Assembly: GCA_003994795.1 (NCBI GenBank)
Contig: AP018269.1
Location: 3,766,677 to 3,830,676 of the forward strand
Length of the DNA stretch: 64,000 bases
Direction of reading: 5' to 3'
Source of the DNA: Cylindrospermum sp. NIES-4074
GTDB taxonomy: Bacteria > Cyanobacteriota > Cyanobacteriia > Cyanobacteriales > Nostocaceae
Shown here: positions 17,077-26,445 of the stretch, piece after piece
Layout: every line of letters begins with the position of its first letter
Numbering within the stretch: the first letter of the stretch is position 1
The notes under the pieces: generated by a model
What the model was told of the DNA's origin: nothing
The model's database searches: none
Seen by the model: only the letters and a program-made list of their open reading frames with translations
Made by a program: the position numbers and the translations under genes

Positions 17077-17898
17077 TTACCATTCATCTGTGTTTACTTC
17101 AAATTCATAAGGCTTAATTTTAGTTTTAAATTCTTTCTCAATATTATCGACAAAATATTTAATTTCGTTCAATAGTTCTTCTATCGTACTATTAATATTA
17201 TCATCAATATCTTTTTCGTATACTTCGTATAGTTCGATACTACCGTGAACTAACTTATTTCTTATTTTGATGCTCTTTTGTATTCTATAGAAATCTGGAA
17301 AATCAATATTTAAAATATCTTTATATGTTTTACTAACCTGATCTAAGTGGAGATAATTTATTTGATTTAGCTTTCTTTCAATTTCTTCTCTAGAAGAATA
17401 GTCTTCCTGGTTAATTGAGGAAAATGAATTTATATAATCTTCGGTATCTTCAGATAAAACTGTGTTGATTAATAGTTCTTTAAAATATCTTTCTAAACAA
17501 GTTATTGCACCGATATAAATTAGCTTGTGCAAAGTCCAATAGCAGCTTCCTTCATTGGCAAAATAGTTTAGTTCCATCAGATCAAACCTTTCATTAATAA
17601 ATGTATTATAATATTTAGTACTTGATAGTATTGGTGTTACTTCAACTTTTTCAACGTCATATAAACCATCAATAGTAATGTAGCTATCTAGATAACGCAA
17701 AGAAAAAGTTATGTCATATTGTGTATTGCATCGGTCACACCAAATCGTACCCGTTGTTACATCATCCGTGTCAGGCACAGATGGTGGAAAGGAATACCCT
17801 GTCCTTAAGCCACATATAGAATCACAACCACCACAGTTAAACTTTAAATTAATCTCACTTACTCCAGAGCAGCGTATAACTTCTATTTTCTTATTCAT
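17077..17898 (-). CDS. Zinc-ribbon plus HEPN-like protein of unknown function
   Basis: A 273-residue protein. The N-terminus has a cysteine pattern CxxCxxxC (C22, C25, C29) and CxxC (C54, C57), suggesting a zinc ribbon. The C-terminal half is helical and contains RNKLVH (R213 to H218), the R-x4-H signature of HEPN domains. It is AT-rich (many Ile, Asn and Tyr codons) compared with housekeeping neighbours, which suggests transfer. No partner gene is adjacent. The domains are read by eye and the function, perhaps RNA cleavage in defence, is a guess. Confidence 0.6.
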   Translation of the reverse strand: MNKKIEVIRCSGVSEINLKFNCGGCDSICGLRTGYSFPPSVPDTDDVTTGTIWCDRCNTQYDITFSLRYLDSYITIDGLYDVEKVEVTPILSSTKYYNTFINERFDLMELNYFANEGSCYWTLHKLIYIGAITCLERYFKELLINTVLSEDTEDYINSFSSINQEDYSSREEIERKLNQINYLHLDQVSKTYKDILNIDFPDFYRIQKSIKIRNKLVHGSIELYEVYEKDIDDNINSTIEELLNEIKYFVDNIEKEFKTKIKPYEFEVNTDEW

Positions 17899-18043
17899 TA
17901 TTTAATTAAGCTACAAATCTACTTATAACGATTACAGGATATAAATTATCGTCAAAAAACCTAGTAATATTACTGTAACATAGCAAATTTAAGGCGCGCT
18001 AACGGAGTGCAACGCACCTATAAAATGAGTAAAAGACAATGCC

Positions 18044-19276
18044 TTAAAACGTCACTCTCAATGATTCAAAACCTTTAAATGCTAAGGTTCTACGTCTGGG
18101 AACAGGAGCATAATTAGGGTCAAACATAAGATTTGGCATTCTTCTAAGCAGTGTGGAAAAGCAACTTGTTAATTCCATCCGAGCTAAAACTGCTCCTAAA
18201 CAAAAGTGATTACCCTTACCAAATCCCAAATGTTCATTGGGTGAGCGTGTAATGTTGAAAACTTCTGGATTCTCAAATTTTTCTGGATCATGATTAGCGG
18301 CTGCAATTCCTAATGCAACAACACTACCTGCTGAAATTTCCTTACCACCAATCATCAGATTTTCTTTAGCAATTCGCAATACCTGTGTTACAGGTGCATC
18401 AAAACGAATTATTTCTTCAACTGCGGAATTGATTAATTCTGGATTTTCTTTGAGTCGTTGCGATTCCTGTGGGTGATTTAGCAGCGTGTTGACACCGTTA
18501 GGTATTAGGTCAATGTTGCTGATATAACCACCAACTAATATATCTAAGCATGAAGAAGGTATGATATCCAAATCAACTCCATTCTCTTTGTAGGCAGCAA
18601 TCAGCAAACTAATCATATCTGTTCCTAGCCGCTGTTGTCGTTCGGCAACTAGCTTGTTGATGGCAGAGGTAAAAGATGCTGCTGCTATGTCTGCCTTATG
18701 TGCTACTTCCTGAATATTATCACTACTTGACACCCCCCAGAAACTAGCTACGTCCATTCCCCATTGCATTAAGTTTTGTCTATCTTGTTCTGGCACATCA
18801 AATATTTTCATAATTACCATAACTGGCAATTTTAAAGCCAGATCAGTGACAATATTCATGCTATGTTGAGCTTCTACTTGATCCAACAAGCTATCAGTTG
18901 TTTCTTGAATAATTGAACGCCAACTTTCCAAAGCTCTTGTGGCAAATCCGGGAAGATTTATTTTCCTTAATACTGTATGTTGGGGTGGATCATTTTCCAG
19001 CATCATCTTTCCCATCAGAAGCTGAAAGTTGCGAATAGTATTCAAATCCAAACCTTGTATTTGTTTGGCAAATAAGGGACTACGATTAGAACTCAATCGC
19101 GGATCTTGAAATGCATCTGCTACATCTTGATATCGAGTTAAAAGCCAGAAGCCCCCTTCTTCGTAAAAATGAACGGGGTCTTCCGAGCGAATTTGTTTGT
19201 ACAGTGGGTAGGGATTAAACAAATATTCCGGAGATAATAAATCGTAATTTGTCTCAGATTTTTTCAAGTTTGACAT
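18044..19276 (-). CDS. Cytochrome P450 with atypical I-helix
   Basis: A 410-residue soluble bacterial-type P450. The heme loop is GFGKGNHFCLGAVLARME with Cys359 as axial ligand, and the ExxR motif is EEIIR (E288, R291). The I-helix reads VGGYISNIDL (248-257), where most P450s have AGxD/ETT, so the usual acid-alcohol pair for oxygen activation is missing. This suggests a specialised reaction or a substrate-assisted mechanism. The redox partner and substrate are unknown. It stands alone between a HEPN-like gene and a divergent EamA transporter. Confidence 0.9.
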   Translation of the reverse strand: MSNLKKSETNYDLLSPEYLFNPYPLYKQIRSEDPVHFYEEGGFWLLTRYQDVADAFQDPRLSSNRSPLFAKQIQGLDLNTIRNFQLLMGKMMLENDPPQHTVLRKINLPGFATRALESWRSIIQETTDSLLDQVEAQHSMNIVTDLALKLPVMVIMKIFDVPEQDRQNLMQWGMDVASFWGVSSSDNIQEVAHKADIAAASFTSAINKLVAERQQRLGTDMISLLIAAYKENGVDLDIIPSSCLDILVGGYISNIDLIPNGVNTLLNHPQESQRLKENPELINSAVEEIIRFDAPVTQVLRIAKENLMIGGKEISAGSVVALGIAAANHDPEKFENPEVFNITRSPNEHLGFGKGNHFCLGAVLARMELTSCFSTLLRRMPNLMFDPNYAPVPRRRTLAFKGFESLRVTF

Positions 19277-19506
19277 ATGCTGTTTTGCTTCTTTGATTTC
19301 TCAGTTGGTGACAATTTCGTCAGTTTCTAATGGTTCTGAAGGACAAATTTACCCTTGGAGTAGGTACTTATAATGAAATTAAGTATTAATTATAATAATG
19401 TACGATTGGCTACTATTGAGTATTAATGCCTTCACAAAAAGACATAATTCGGTAAAATTGGGTAAAGCAATTTTTGCGCTTGTTAAACAAAGGCATCTGC
19501 AAACCC

Positions 19507-20580
19507 ATGCAACTGAAACTCAGTGCATCTAAACTTCCTTTCGCCCCCCTGCTGTTAATTGCCCCCTTTTTTCTCTGGGGGACGGCAATGGTAGCTATGA
19601 AAGGCGTCATACCCCACACCACACCCTTATTTATGGCGGGACTGCGGCTGCTACCTGCTGGGGTGTTAATTTTGATAGTTGCAGCATTTATGGGCAAACC
19701 CCAGCCTCAGGGATGGTTAGCATGGCTGTGGATTGCCTTATTTGCCCTAGTGGATGGGACGCTATTTCAAGGCTTTTTAGCAGAGGGATTAGTTAGAACC
19801 ACCGCTGGGTTAGGATCTGTGATGATCGACTCTCAACCCCTAGCTGTGGCTTTGCTGTCATTGTGGCTATTTCAAGAACATATCGGTTTATGGGGATGGC
19901 TGGGGCTAGGTTTGGGAGTCTCAGGTATTAGTTTAATTGGCTTGCCGGATGAGTTGATTTTTAGTCTTCTCGGTTCAGGTGCAGGTATCACAATTGGTAA
20001 TTGGCAAGATTTGTTTGCCGGTGGTGAGTGGTTGATGCTGCTAGCGGCTTTGTCTATGGCGGTAGGAACAGTATTGATTCGGTATGTGTGTAGGTATACT
20101 GACCCCGTGACCGCTACAGGATGGCACATGATTCTAGCTGGTATGCCCTTATGGGGGGCTTCTGCGGTTGTGGAGTCCCATCAGTGGGAAAATCTGGTAA
20201 CATCCGAGTGGATAGCTTTAGGGTATGCCACAGTATTTGGCAGTGCGATCGCCTATGGGTTGTTTTTCTACTTTGCTAATAGAGGTAATCTCACCAGCCT
20301 CAGTTCCCTCACCTTCCTCACACCAGTCTTTGCCCTGATATTTGGTAATATTTTCCTCTCAGAAGTCCTTAGCCCATTGCAGTGGGTAGGAGTCTTCCTA
20401 ACTTTAATCAGTATTTATCTCATCAACCAGCGTGATACCTTAGCAGGGCAAAATAACACAGTTACTGTCAGTGAAAATTCTACTGCACAGCAAGAACAAA
20501 CTTTAGAAGTATCTACCGCTAAAAAACTGACTCCCGTAACCGTACCGCTGAGAGAGACGGAAACAGAAGTTTTACCCTAA
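19507..20580 (+). CDS. DMT-superfamily transporter with two EamA domains
   Basis: A 357-residue inner-membrane protein with about ten transmembrane helices in two EamA repeats (PFFLWGTAMVAMKGVIPHTT in the first, GTVLIRYVCRYTDPVTATGW in the second). The last 45 residues are soluble and rich in Thr and Glu. Relatives export metabolites or amino acids. The ATG at 19507 is preferred; an upstream TTG at 19474 gives 11 more residues that do not look like a membrane protein start. Confidence 0.85.
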   Translation: MQLKLSASKLPFAPLLLIAPFFLWGTAMVAMKGVIPHTTPLFMAGLRLLPAGVLILIVAAFMGKPQPQGWLAWLWIALFALVDGTLFQGFLAEGLVRTTAGLGSVMIDSQPLAVALLSLWLFQEHIGLWGWLGLGLGVSGISLIGLPDELIFSLLGSGAGITIGNWQDLFAGGEWLMLLAALSMAVGTVLIRYVCRYTDPVTATGWHMILAGMPLWGASAVVESHQWENLVTSEWIALGYATVFGSAIAYGLFFYFANRGNLTSLSSLTFLTPVFALIFGNIFLSEVLSPLQWVGVFLTLISIYLINQRDTLAGQNNTVTVSENSTAQQEQTLEVSTAKKLTPVTVPLRETETEVLP

Positions 20581-20720
20581 TTAAATTCCAGTCAGAGAAT
20601 AATCAATAACCAATACACTTATCTTGAAAATAGGGGAAGGCGAAAGGAGTCAGATTTTCATCCTTCGTTGTCAACTAGAGTTCATAGCGTCTCTCGCAAA
20701 AGTCAAGGCGATGAAAATGA

Positions 20721-20957
20721 AACCACAGATGTAGACGCAAAGCGGTGAACCAGCGCGGTCTTCTCTACGAGACGCTGCGCGTTAGCGAGTCCGCGAGCGT
20801 CAGGGGGTTTCCACGCCACGTGCTTTAAGCCGGGGAACCCGTCCAACGCAGTGGCTCCCCATGAGCGACTGGTGTTCGCCGTCAGGCGTGCCGGAGGCAT
20901 CACCCGGAGGGCTTGCCGAAGGCTACAGCCATAAATTATTTATGGTGATCTGTGGTT
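20721..20957. repeat. GC-rich intergenic repeat bounded by AACCACAGAT / ATCTGTGGTT
   Basis: The element has 10-bp inverted ends, AACCACAGAT (20721-20730) and ATCTGTGGTT (20948-20957). The inside is much more GC-rich than the neighbours and holds pieces of other dispersed repeats: the GTGGCTCCCC block (inverted relative to 16567-16620) and GCGTGCCGGAGGCAT, also seen in the repeats at 32941, 34623 and 52562. The region 20581-21065 shows no gene. Confidence 0.5.
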
Positions 20958-21065
20958 CAGAAGATTAAATCAGGATTTTTGCCAGAAGTTTAATAACTCA
21001 GGACTAATTGACGTTATTGTGGTTATCGATAACTTCAATAGCACGTTCAAGCTCAAACTTGCAAT

Positions 21066-22235
21066 ATGAGGCTATGCTCCCCCTCAATCTTGATCATCAT
21101 CTGTTTTACTGGCCTAGGTTTTTATCCTAGTCGCGCCAGCACAGTTACACCTAACCTCAAACCGAAAATTGTAGAACTTGCACAAGCCAGTTCCCCAACC
21201 CCTGTAAATGCATCCGTTCTCAGTCTTGGTAGTCAAGGGCCGGATGTGCAAATGCTGCAAACCCAGTTAAAAGAATTGGGTTACTACAACAGTGTGGTCA
21301 ATGGAAATTACGACGAAAGTACAAAAATCGCTGTTTCTAAATTTCAGCAAGCGAAGGGTTTGATAGCAGACGGTATTACTGGTAAAACGACTAGGGACAG
21401 TCTACAAGCAGCAATAGCCGCTAAAAATTCGGTTATCTCCTCCCCTACTCCTGACCCCACTCCCACACCAAAAACTAAACCTCAATCAACCAAGCGCAGC
21501 TTCCTCTGGTGGTTACTCATGGGTCTTGGATCTCTAGGAGGTCTTGGCGCGGCCTTATACTTGGTGAGATGGTTTATTCAGATCAAACAATTCCAACAGT
21601 CTGAAACATTAGATGTGGAATCCTTAAGCGCAAAAAGTGAAGACTTATCTAATCCACCATTAAAACAGTTACCACCCGCGCCAGAAGAGTATCAAAATAC
21701 AGAGTCTGAAACCGGTTCAAAAGCTGTCATTCCACCACCACCTGCACCATTACTACCACTAGAAAAAACTTCCCGTCTTGCCAAACTCAATATTGTTGAT
21801 GAATTGATTAAAGACTTACGCAGTTCTGACCCCACAAAGCGGAGTAAAGCTATTTGGGATTTAGGTCAGCAGGGAGACTCGCGGGCCATTCAGCCATTGC
21901 TAGACCTAATGATGGGTGCAGATTCTCAACAACACGGTTTAATTTTGGCAGCTTTAACGGAAATTAGTATCCGCACTCTCAAACCAATGAACCGTGCTTT
22001 AGCAATGTCTATGCAAGATGAAAGTCCACAGGTGCGACAAAATGCTATTCGTGACCTAACTCGCGTTTATGACATGATGGGGCAAATGAGTCAAATTTTA
22101 CGCCATGCGGCAGAAGATACTGATCCTCAAGTGCAAGCAACTGCACAATATGCCTTGAATCATCTGAATCGAGTGCGTGTTTTACCCAAACTAGAAGAGC
22201 AGCCAGAAGATTCACACCAAGAACAGCAACCATAA
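21066..22235 (+). CDS. Peptidoglycan-binding, single-membrane-pass protein with HEAT repeats
   Basis: A 389-residue protein with a signal peptide or anchor at 1-25, a PG_binding_1 domain at about 50-115 (GSQGPDVQMLQTQLKELGYY, ADGITGKTTRDSLQ), a proline-rich linker, a transmembrane helix at about 140-165, another proline-rich linker, and HEAT-like repeats at about 245-375 (KRSKAIWDLGQQGDSRAIQP, SPQVRQNAIRDLTRVYDMMG). If the first segment is cleaved, the wall-binding part is periplasmic and the HEAT part cytoplasmic, so it could link cell wall and cytoplasm. Function unknown. Confidence 0.8.
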   Translation: MRLCSPSILIIICFTGLGFYPSRASTVTPNLKPKIVELAQASSPTPVNASVLSLGSQGPDVQMLQTQLKELGYYNSVVNGNYDESTKIAVSKFQQAKGLIADGITGKTTRDSLQAAIAAKNSVISSPTPDPTPTPKTKPQSTKRSFLWWLLMGLGSLGGLGAALYLVRWFIQIKQFQQSETLDVESLSAKSEDLSNPPLKQLPPAPEEYQNTESETGSKAVIPPPPAPLLPLEKTSRLAKLNIVDELIKDLRSSDPTKRSKAIWDLGQQGDSRAIQPLLDLMMGADSQQHGLILAALTEISIRTLKPMNRALAMSMQDESPQVRQNAIRDLTRVYDMMGQMSQILRHAAEDTDPQVQATAQYALNHLNRVRVLPKLEEQPEDSHQEQQP

Positions 22236-22301
22236 ACCTATATAATTTATGAGGATTTTGAAGAAGAAAATTTTGAAGATTAAGAGCAAATAATTTAAAC
22301 G

Positions 22302-23105
22302 ATGAATAGCAATTTAATCATAGATGTTGGTGTTCACACAGGTCAAGATACAGAGTTTTACCTTAAAAAAGGCTTTCGAGTTGTGGGCATTGAGGCTCAT
22401 CCTGATATTTACGAATCCACGAAAAAGCGCCTAACTTCATACATAGAAAATGGGCAACTTACCCTTCTAAATATTGCGGTATCACCGAAAGACGAGCCAG
22501 TCACTTTTTATGCCAACTTGGATAGAAGCTTTTGGGGTACGACTTCACTAGATTGGGCGCGTCTGGGTGAAAGCAGCTTTGGTACTCGTTCCATTGAGAT
22601 GACTGTAGAAGGGCGCAGATTTGAAAGGGTTTTGGAAGAGTTTGGCATTCCCTACTATCTCAAAGTAGATATTGAAGGTGCTGATTTATTGTGTGTGCAA
22701 GCATTACGGCAGTTTGACATTAAACCAAAGTTCATATCCATAGAATCGACAAAGGCTTCTTGGAGTGCGTTGCTTGAGGAAATCATGCTGTTAAAAGAAC
22801 TTGGTTATCAAAAATTCAAAGCCGTTAACCAAGCGAAAGTAACTAAACAGGTTTGTCCCTCACCAGCAAGAGAAGGCAACTATATCCCCCATCAGTTTGA
22901 ATATGGTGCTAGTGGACTCTTTGGAGAGGAAACACCAGGTATTTGGCTCTCGGAGAGTGAAATAATCAAAGTCTACCAACGCATTTTTTTAAATTACAAA
23001 ATATTCGGAATCAAGGGGATTATTCACCAGTTCCCTTTGGGAAAGATGCTGCTAGACAGTCTCAATATTAAAGAACCCTGGTATGATACTCATGTCAGCT
23101 TATAA
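22302..23105 (+). CDS. FkbM-family SAM-dependent methyltransferase
   Basis: A 267-residue protein. LIIDVGVHTGQDTEFYLKKG is motif I of a Rossmann methyltransferase, VVGIEAHPD is motif II, and YYLKVDIEGADLLCVQAL is the FkbM core. FkbM enzymes O-methylate sugars or small molecules. The neighbouring genes for glycosyltransferases and a sugar-binding protein hint at a glycan substrate, but there is no tight operon. Confidence 0.85.
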   Translation: MNSNLIIDVGVHTGQDTEFYLKKGFRVVGIEAHPDIYESTKKRLTSYIENGQLTLLNIAVSPKDEPVTFYANLDRSFWGTTSLDWARLGESSFGTRSIEMTVEGRRFERVLEEFGIPYYLKVDIEGADLLCVQALRQFDIKPKFISIESTKASWSALLEEIMLLKELGYQKFKAVNQAKVTKQVCPSPAREGNYIPHQFEYGASGLFGEETPGIWLSESEIIKVYQRIFLNYKIFGIKGIIHQFPLGKMLLDSLNIKEPWYDTHVSL

Positions 23106-23261
23106 AGCCTGACAAAAGTTTTACTCTTGGGGAGTAAAGCGATCACAAATGGCAGTATTGCTTACGCTCTTTCAACACCTGTGACCTGATTTGATAATTC
23201 ACTCACAGCATAATGTGCTAGATGCTCCGGTAAATTCCAATTAATTTTTGGAGCGCCATCA

Positions 23262-24239
23262 ATGAAAATGAATGATCAAGTCATATATCCTTCTCAGAAA
23301 AAATCAGAGTTTTCAGAATTGATGCAATCTCCAAGCAGAAATCTCCAAGGGAAGATGATTCCACCACCTTTAAAACCAGGTGACTTACTCCGGGCAATTG
23401 CTCCTAGTGGGGCATTGCGAGAATTAGAGGCATTTACGCGCGGGGTGGAAATTTGGCGATCGCATGGTTATCGTGTAGAAATTACCCCTAATATAGATGA
23501 ACGCTGGGGTTATCTAGCAGGAACAGACGAAAACCGCCGCCACTACCTAGCATCAGCATGGCAAGATCCCGATTGCCGTGGTATCCTCTGTGCCAGAGGT
23601 GGTTTTGGCAGCACGCGCATCCTTGAAGATTGGCATTGGCAACAAAACGCAATCTCTCCCAAGTGGCTAATTGGCTTTTCTGATATCACTGCCCTGTTGT
23701 GGAACCTTTATACAGTAGGGATTTCTGGCGTTCATGCCCCCGTACTTACTACCCTTGCAGATGAGCCAGAATGGTCAATACAGCGCTTATTTGATTGGGT
23801 GGAAGGTCGTTCTCTCACTGAACTCAGAGGTACAGGTTGGGGCGGTGGTGTAGCTACTGGAACTTTATTACCAGGTAATCTCACAGTGGCAACCCATCTT
23901 TTGGGTACATCTTTACAGCCTGATTTCAATGGTGTAATTCTGGCGTTTGAAGATGTCACAGAAGCACCTTATCGCATCGACAGAATGCTGACACAGTGGC
24001 GTTTAAGTGGTGCTTTGTCTAAAGTCTGCGGTATTGCCTTGGGGGGCTTTACTAAATGTGAATCGCCGCCAAATGTCCCTAGTTTTACTTTAGAGGAAGT
24101 TTTGCGCGATCGCTTGGGAGATTTGGGGATTCCCATTGTCTCAAACTTGCCTTTTGGTCACGATAGCCCAAATGCAGCCTTACCCGTGGGTCTAGAGGTA
24201 ACTTTAGATGCAGATTATGGCATATTGAATTGGTTGTGA
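23262..24239 (+). CDS. ldcA: Muramoyltetrapeptide LD-carboxypeptidase (peptidase S66)
   Basis: A 325-residue enzyme that removes the terminal D-alanine from muropeptide tetrapeptides in the cytoplasm during murein recycling. The nucleophile Ser117 is in ARGGFGSTRIL, the catalytic Glu is in LAFEDVTEAPYRIDRML, and the His is in LPFGHDSPNAAL. Usual family length. There are several Met codons at the start (23262, 23268), so the exact N-terminus is open. Confidence 0.92.
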   Translation: MKMNDQVIYPSQKKSEFSELMQSPSRNLQGKMIPPPLKPGDLLRAIAPSGALRELEAFTRGVEIWRSHGYRVEITPNIDERWGYLAGTDENRRHYLASAWQDPDCRGILCARGGFGSTRILEDWHWQQNAISPKWLIGFSDITALLWNLYTVGISGVHAPVLTTLADEPEWSIQRLFDWVEGRSLTELRGTGWGGGVATGTLLPGNLTVATHLLGTSLQPDFNGVILAFEDVTEAPYRIDRMLTQWRLSGALSKVCGIALGGFTKCESPPNVPSFTLEEVLRDRLGDLGIPIVSNLPFGHDSPNAALPVGLEVTLDADYGILNWL

Positions 24240-24387
24240 TCAGCTTTTCTCAAAAGTAATAAGTAGAAAGCCATAAATAAAGATAAATGTATAAAGAAAT
24301 TTGAAATAGTCTAAAACCCTATTGCCTCTTGGCTGCTCCCAACGACAAATATTTACGCCTACCCACTCAATTTTAAAACCATCCATT

Positions 24388-25041
24388 ATGAGTCCGATAC
24401 AATTTGACCCAATTCCGGAAATATCAGTTATTATTTGTACTTACAACCGTGCTACCTACTTAGACAATGGCATTAATAGTGTGATCAATCAAACCTTTAA
24501 AGATTGGGAACTGATTATAGTTGATGATGGTAGCCAAGACAACACCTTTGAAGTTGTCAATCGCTATGTGCAGAAATTCCCAAATATCCGATATCTAAAA
24601 CATCAAAATAAGAAACAAGCCTACGCTAAAAATGCTGGGATTCAAGCATCTTTTGGCAAATATATTACACTTCTCGATAGTGATGATGCTTACAAACCCA
24701 ATCATCTAGAATCACGACTTGAATATATGATAAATCATCCAGAAATTGATTTGATTGAAGGTGGATTTGCCAGTGAAGAAGAGATTTTTGTAGCAGATTA
24801 TTTTCAACCAGGTAAAACAATTAATTTGCGAGAATGTGTTTTAGGCCCTACATTTTTTGGCAAGAGAAAAGTATTTTTTGATTTGGGAGGATTTGATAAT
24901 ATCCACTATGGAGAAGATACAGACTTTTGGCAACGAGCAGAAAAAATCTTTAAAACGCAAAAAGTCACCGAACCACAAACATATCTTTATACAAGAGCGG
25001 AAAATAGTGTTACCAAAAGTGTTTTGGAATTGCAAGGATGA
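24388..25041 (+). CDS. Glycosyltransferase family 2
   Basis: A 217-residue GT-A fold transferase: ISVIICTYNRATYLDNGINS at the N-terminus, WELIIVDDGSQDNTFEVV, and YITLLDSDDAYKPNHLE with the DxD metal/nucleotide-sugar site. No transmembrane segment. It probably adds a sugar to a polysaccharide or glycolipid. The ATG at 24388 is chosen; the frame runs up to a TTG at 24322, which lacks a plausible ribosome site. A second glycosyltransferase follows. Confidence 0.88.
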   Translation: MSPIQFDPIPEISVIICTYNRATYLDNGINSVINQTFKDWELIIVDDGSQDNTFEVVNRYVQKFPNIRYLKHQNKKQAYAKNAGIQASFGKYITLLDSDDAYKPNHLESRLEYMINHPEIDLIEGGFASEEEIFVADYFQPGKTINLRECVLGPTFFGKRKVFFDLGGFDNIHYGEDTDFWQRAEKIFKTQKVTEPQTYLYTRAENSVTKSVLELQG

Positions 25042-25219
25042 AATTTAGGATTAGAAGTCGCTGCTTCATCTCTCTCATTTAACGCCAAGCTCTTTCATCT
25101 TTTCAAAGCCTCACGAGAAAAGTTTAGTCTCCACAGTCAGACTTGCTATAAAGCTCTGCGCTAGGGATTTCAGGCTCATTGTCTATCTTGCTGAAGAGAG
25201 TAAAATACTAGCTATAACC

Positions 25220-26392
25220 ATGCATATTTGTCATATAGTTTTGAATAACCTTGGTGGAGCGCCAAAAGTTGCAGATTCGCTAATTTCTTCTCAAGTCAAG
25301 GCTGGTTATCAGGTTTCTACTGTGGTACTTACTATTTTAGATCCACAATGGAAGGTATCGTTTAACGCTGCTCAAATAGTCATTGTGATGAAAATTGCCG
25401 GCTCTTTATATTATATTGGCGGAGCAATACACCAAATATGGGTAGCTATACAATTAAGTAGGATTATTGCTGAACAGAAACCGGATATTATTGTTTGTCA
25501 TAGTGCATTTATTACTAAGCTGTTTTATATCTGTCAATTCGTCCCTGGAAGTTTATCTGTTCCCTATATCAGTTATATTCACAGTGATTATATTTCTGAA
25601 TCACAAGTTGAACGGAAAACAAACCCCATCAGCGCATTTATCCAGAACTTATCTATGAGTCTTACTAGCAAGATTGATCAGCGTGCGCTTCAGCAAGCTA
25701 GTGGATTAGTATTTGTTTGCAAGACTCTTTATGAAAGATTCTCAAATTTTGGTTTAAATCAGAAGCGAATACTGATATCCTACAATCCAGCTATAGATGA
25801 TACAAGTAACCAACCTCTTCATCCTACAGCCGATTCCTGGTTAAATAATTCTCAGTTAATTACCTTTGTATGTGCTGCTAGATTCCACCGTCAAAAAGAT
25901 CATAAAACTTTACTCAAGGCATTTGCTAAAGTTAGTGAAAATCACTTAAATATCCGGCTAGTTTTGCTAGGTGACGGTGATTTAGAAACAGAAATGCAAG
26001 TATTGGCAAATTCTTTAGGTATTGGTGACATTGTAGTCTTTGCCGGCTCTGTACCCAATCCCAGAGCGTATTTTTCTCTATCTAGAGCAGTTATACTTAC
26101 CTCTCATTTTGAAGGACTTGGTATGGTTCTGGTAGAAGCTGTAGCCAGTGGGGTAACGTTTATTGCCAGTGATTGTCCAGTTGGTCCCCGTGAGATTTCT
26201 GAAGTACTTAAATGTGGAACGATAGTACCACCAAGTGATGTTGATGCATTAGCAGCAACTATTATTGACCATGTAAAAACTCCTCAGGAGAGGATTGATC
26301 GCTCTGAGCAAATTGCACAATTATTTAGTGAAACTAGCTGTGCTAACAGGTTAGAAAGTTTAATAGAGCAAGTCCTTTTTCAAGGAGTATGA
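25220..26392 (+). CDS. Glycosyltransferase family 4 (GT-B)
   Basis: A 390-residue GT-B transferase. The N-terminal acceptor domain has the loop NLGGAPKVADSLI; the C-terminal donor domain has FVCAARFHRQKDHKTLLKAF, LLGDGDLETEMQ and TSHFEGLGMVLVEAVASGV, the E-x7-E motif of group 4. Likely role: envelope or exopolysaccharide assembly, together with the GT2 enzyme 180 bp upstream. Confidence 0.9.
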   Translation: MHICHIVLNNLGGAPKVADSLISSQVKAGYQVSTVVLTILDPQWKVSFNAAQIVIVMKIAGSLYYIGGAIHQIWVAIQLSRIIAEQKPDIIVCHSAFITKLFYICQFVPGSLSVPYISYIHSDYISESQVERKTNPISAFIQNLSMSLTSKIDQRALQQASGLVFVCKTLYERFSNFGLNQKRILISYNPAIDDTSNQPLHPTADSWLNNSQLITFVCAARFHRQKDHKTLLKAFAKVSENHLNIRLVLLGDGDLETEMQVLANSLGIGDIVVFAGSVPNPRAYFSLSRAVILTSHFEGLGMVLVEAVASGVTFIASDCPVGPREISEVLKCGTIVPPSDVDALAATIIDHVKTPQERIDRSEQIAQLFSETSCANRLESLIEQVLFQGV

Positions 26393-26445
26393 GCAGTGAT
26401 GAAAAATGTGCTATATAAATTAACATTTATGTCTAAATACTTTGT

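Noticed and set aside
20703..20903. Minus-strand 66-codon ORF in the GC-rich intergenic region
   Set aside because: It is built of dispersed repeat parts with no ribosome site.
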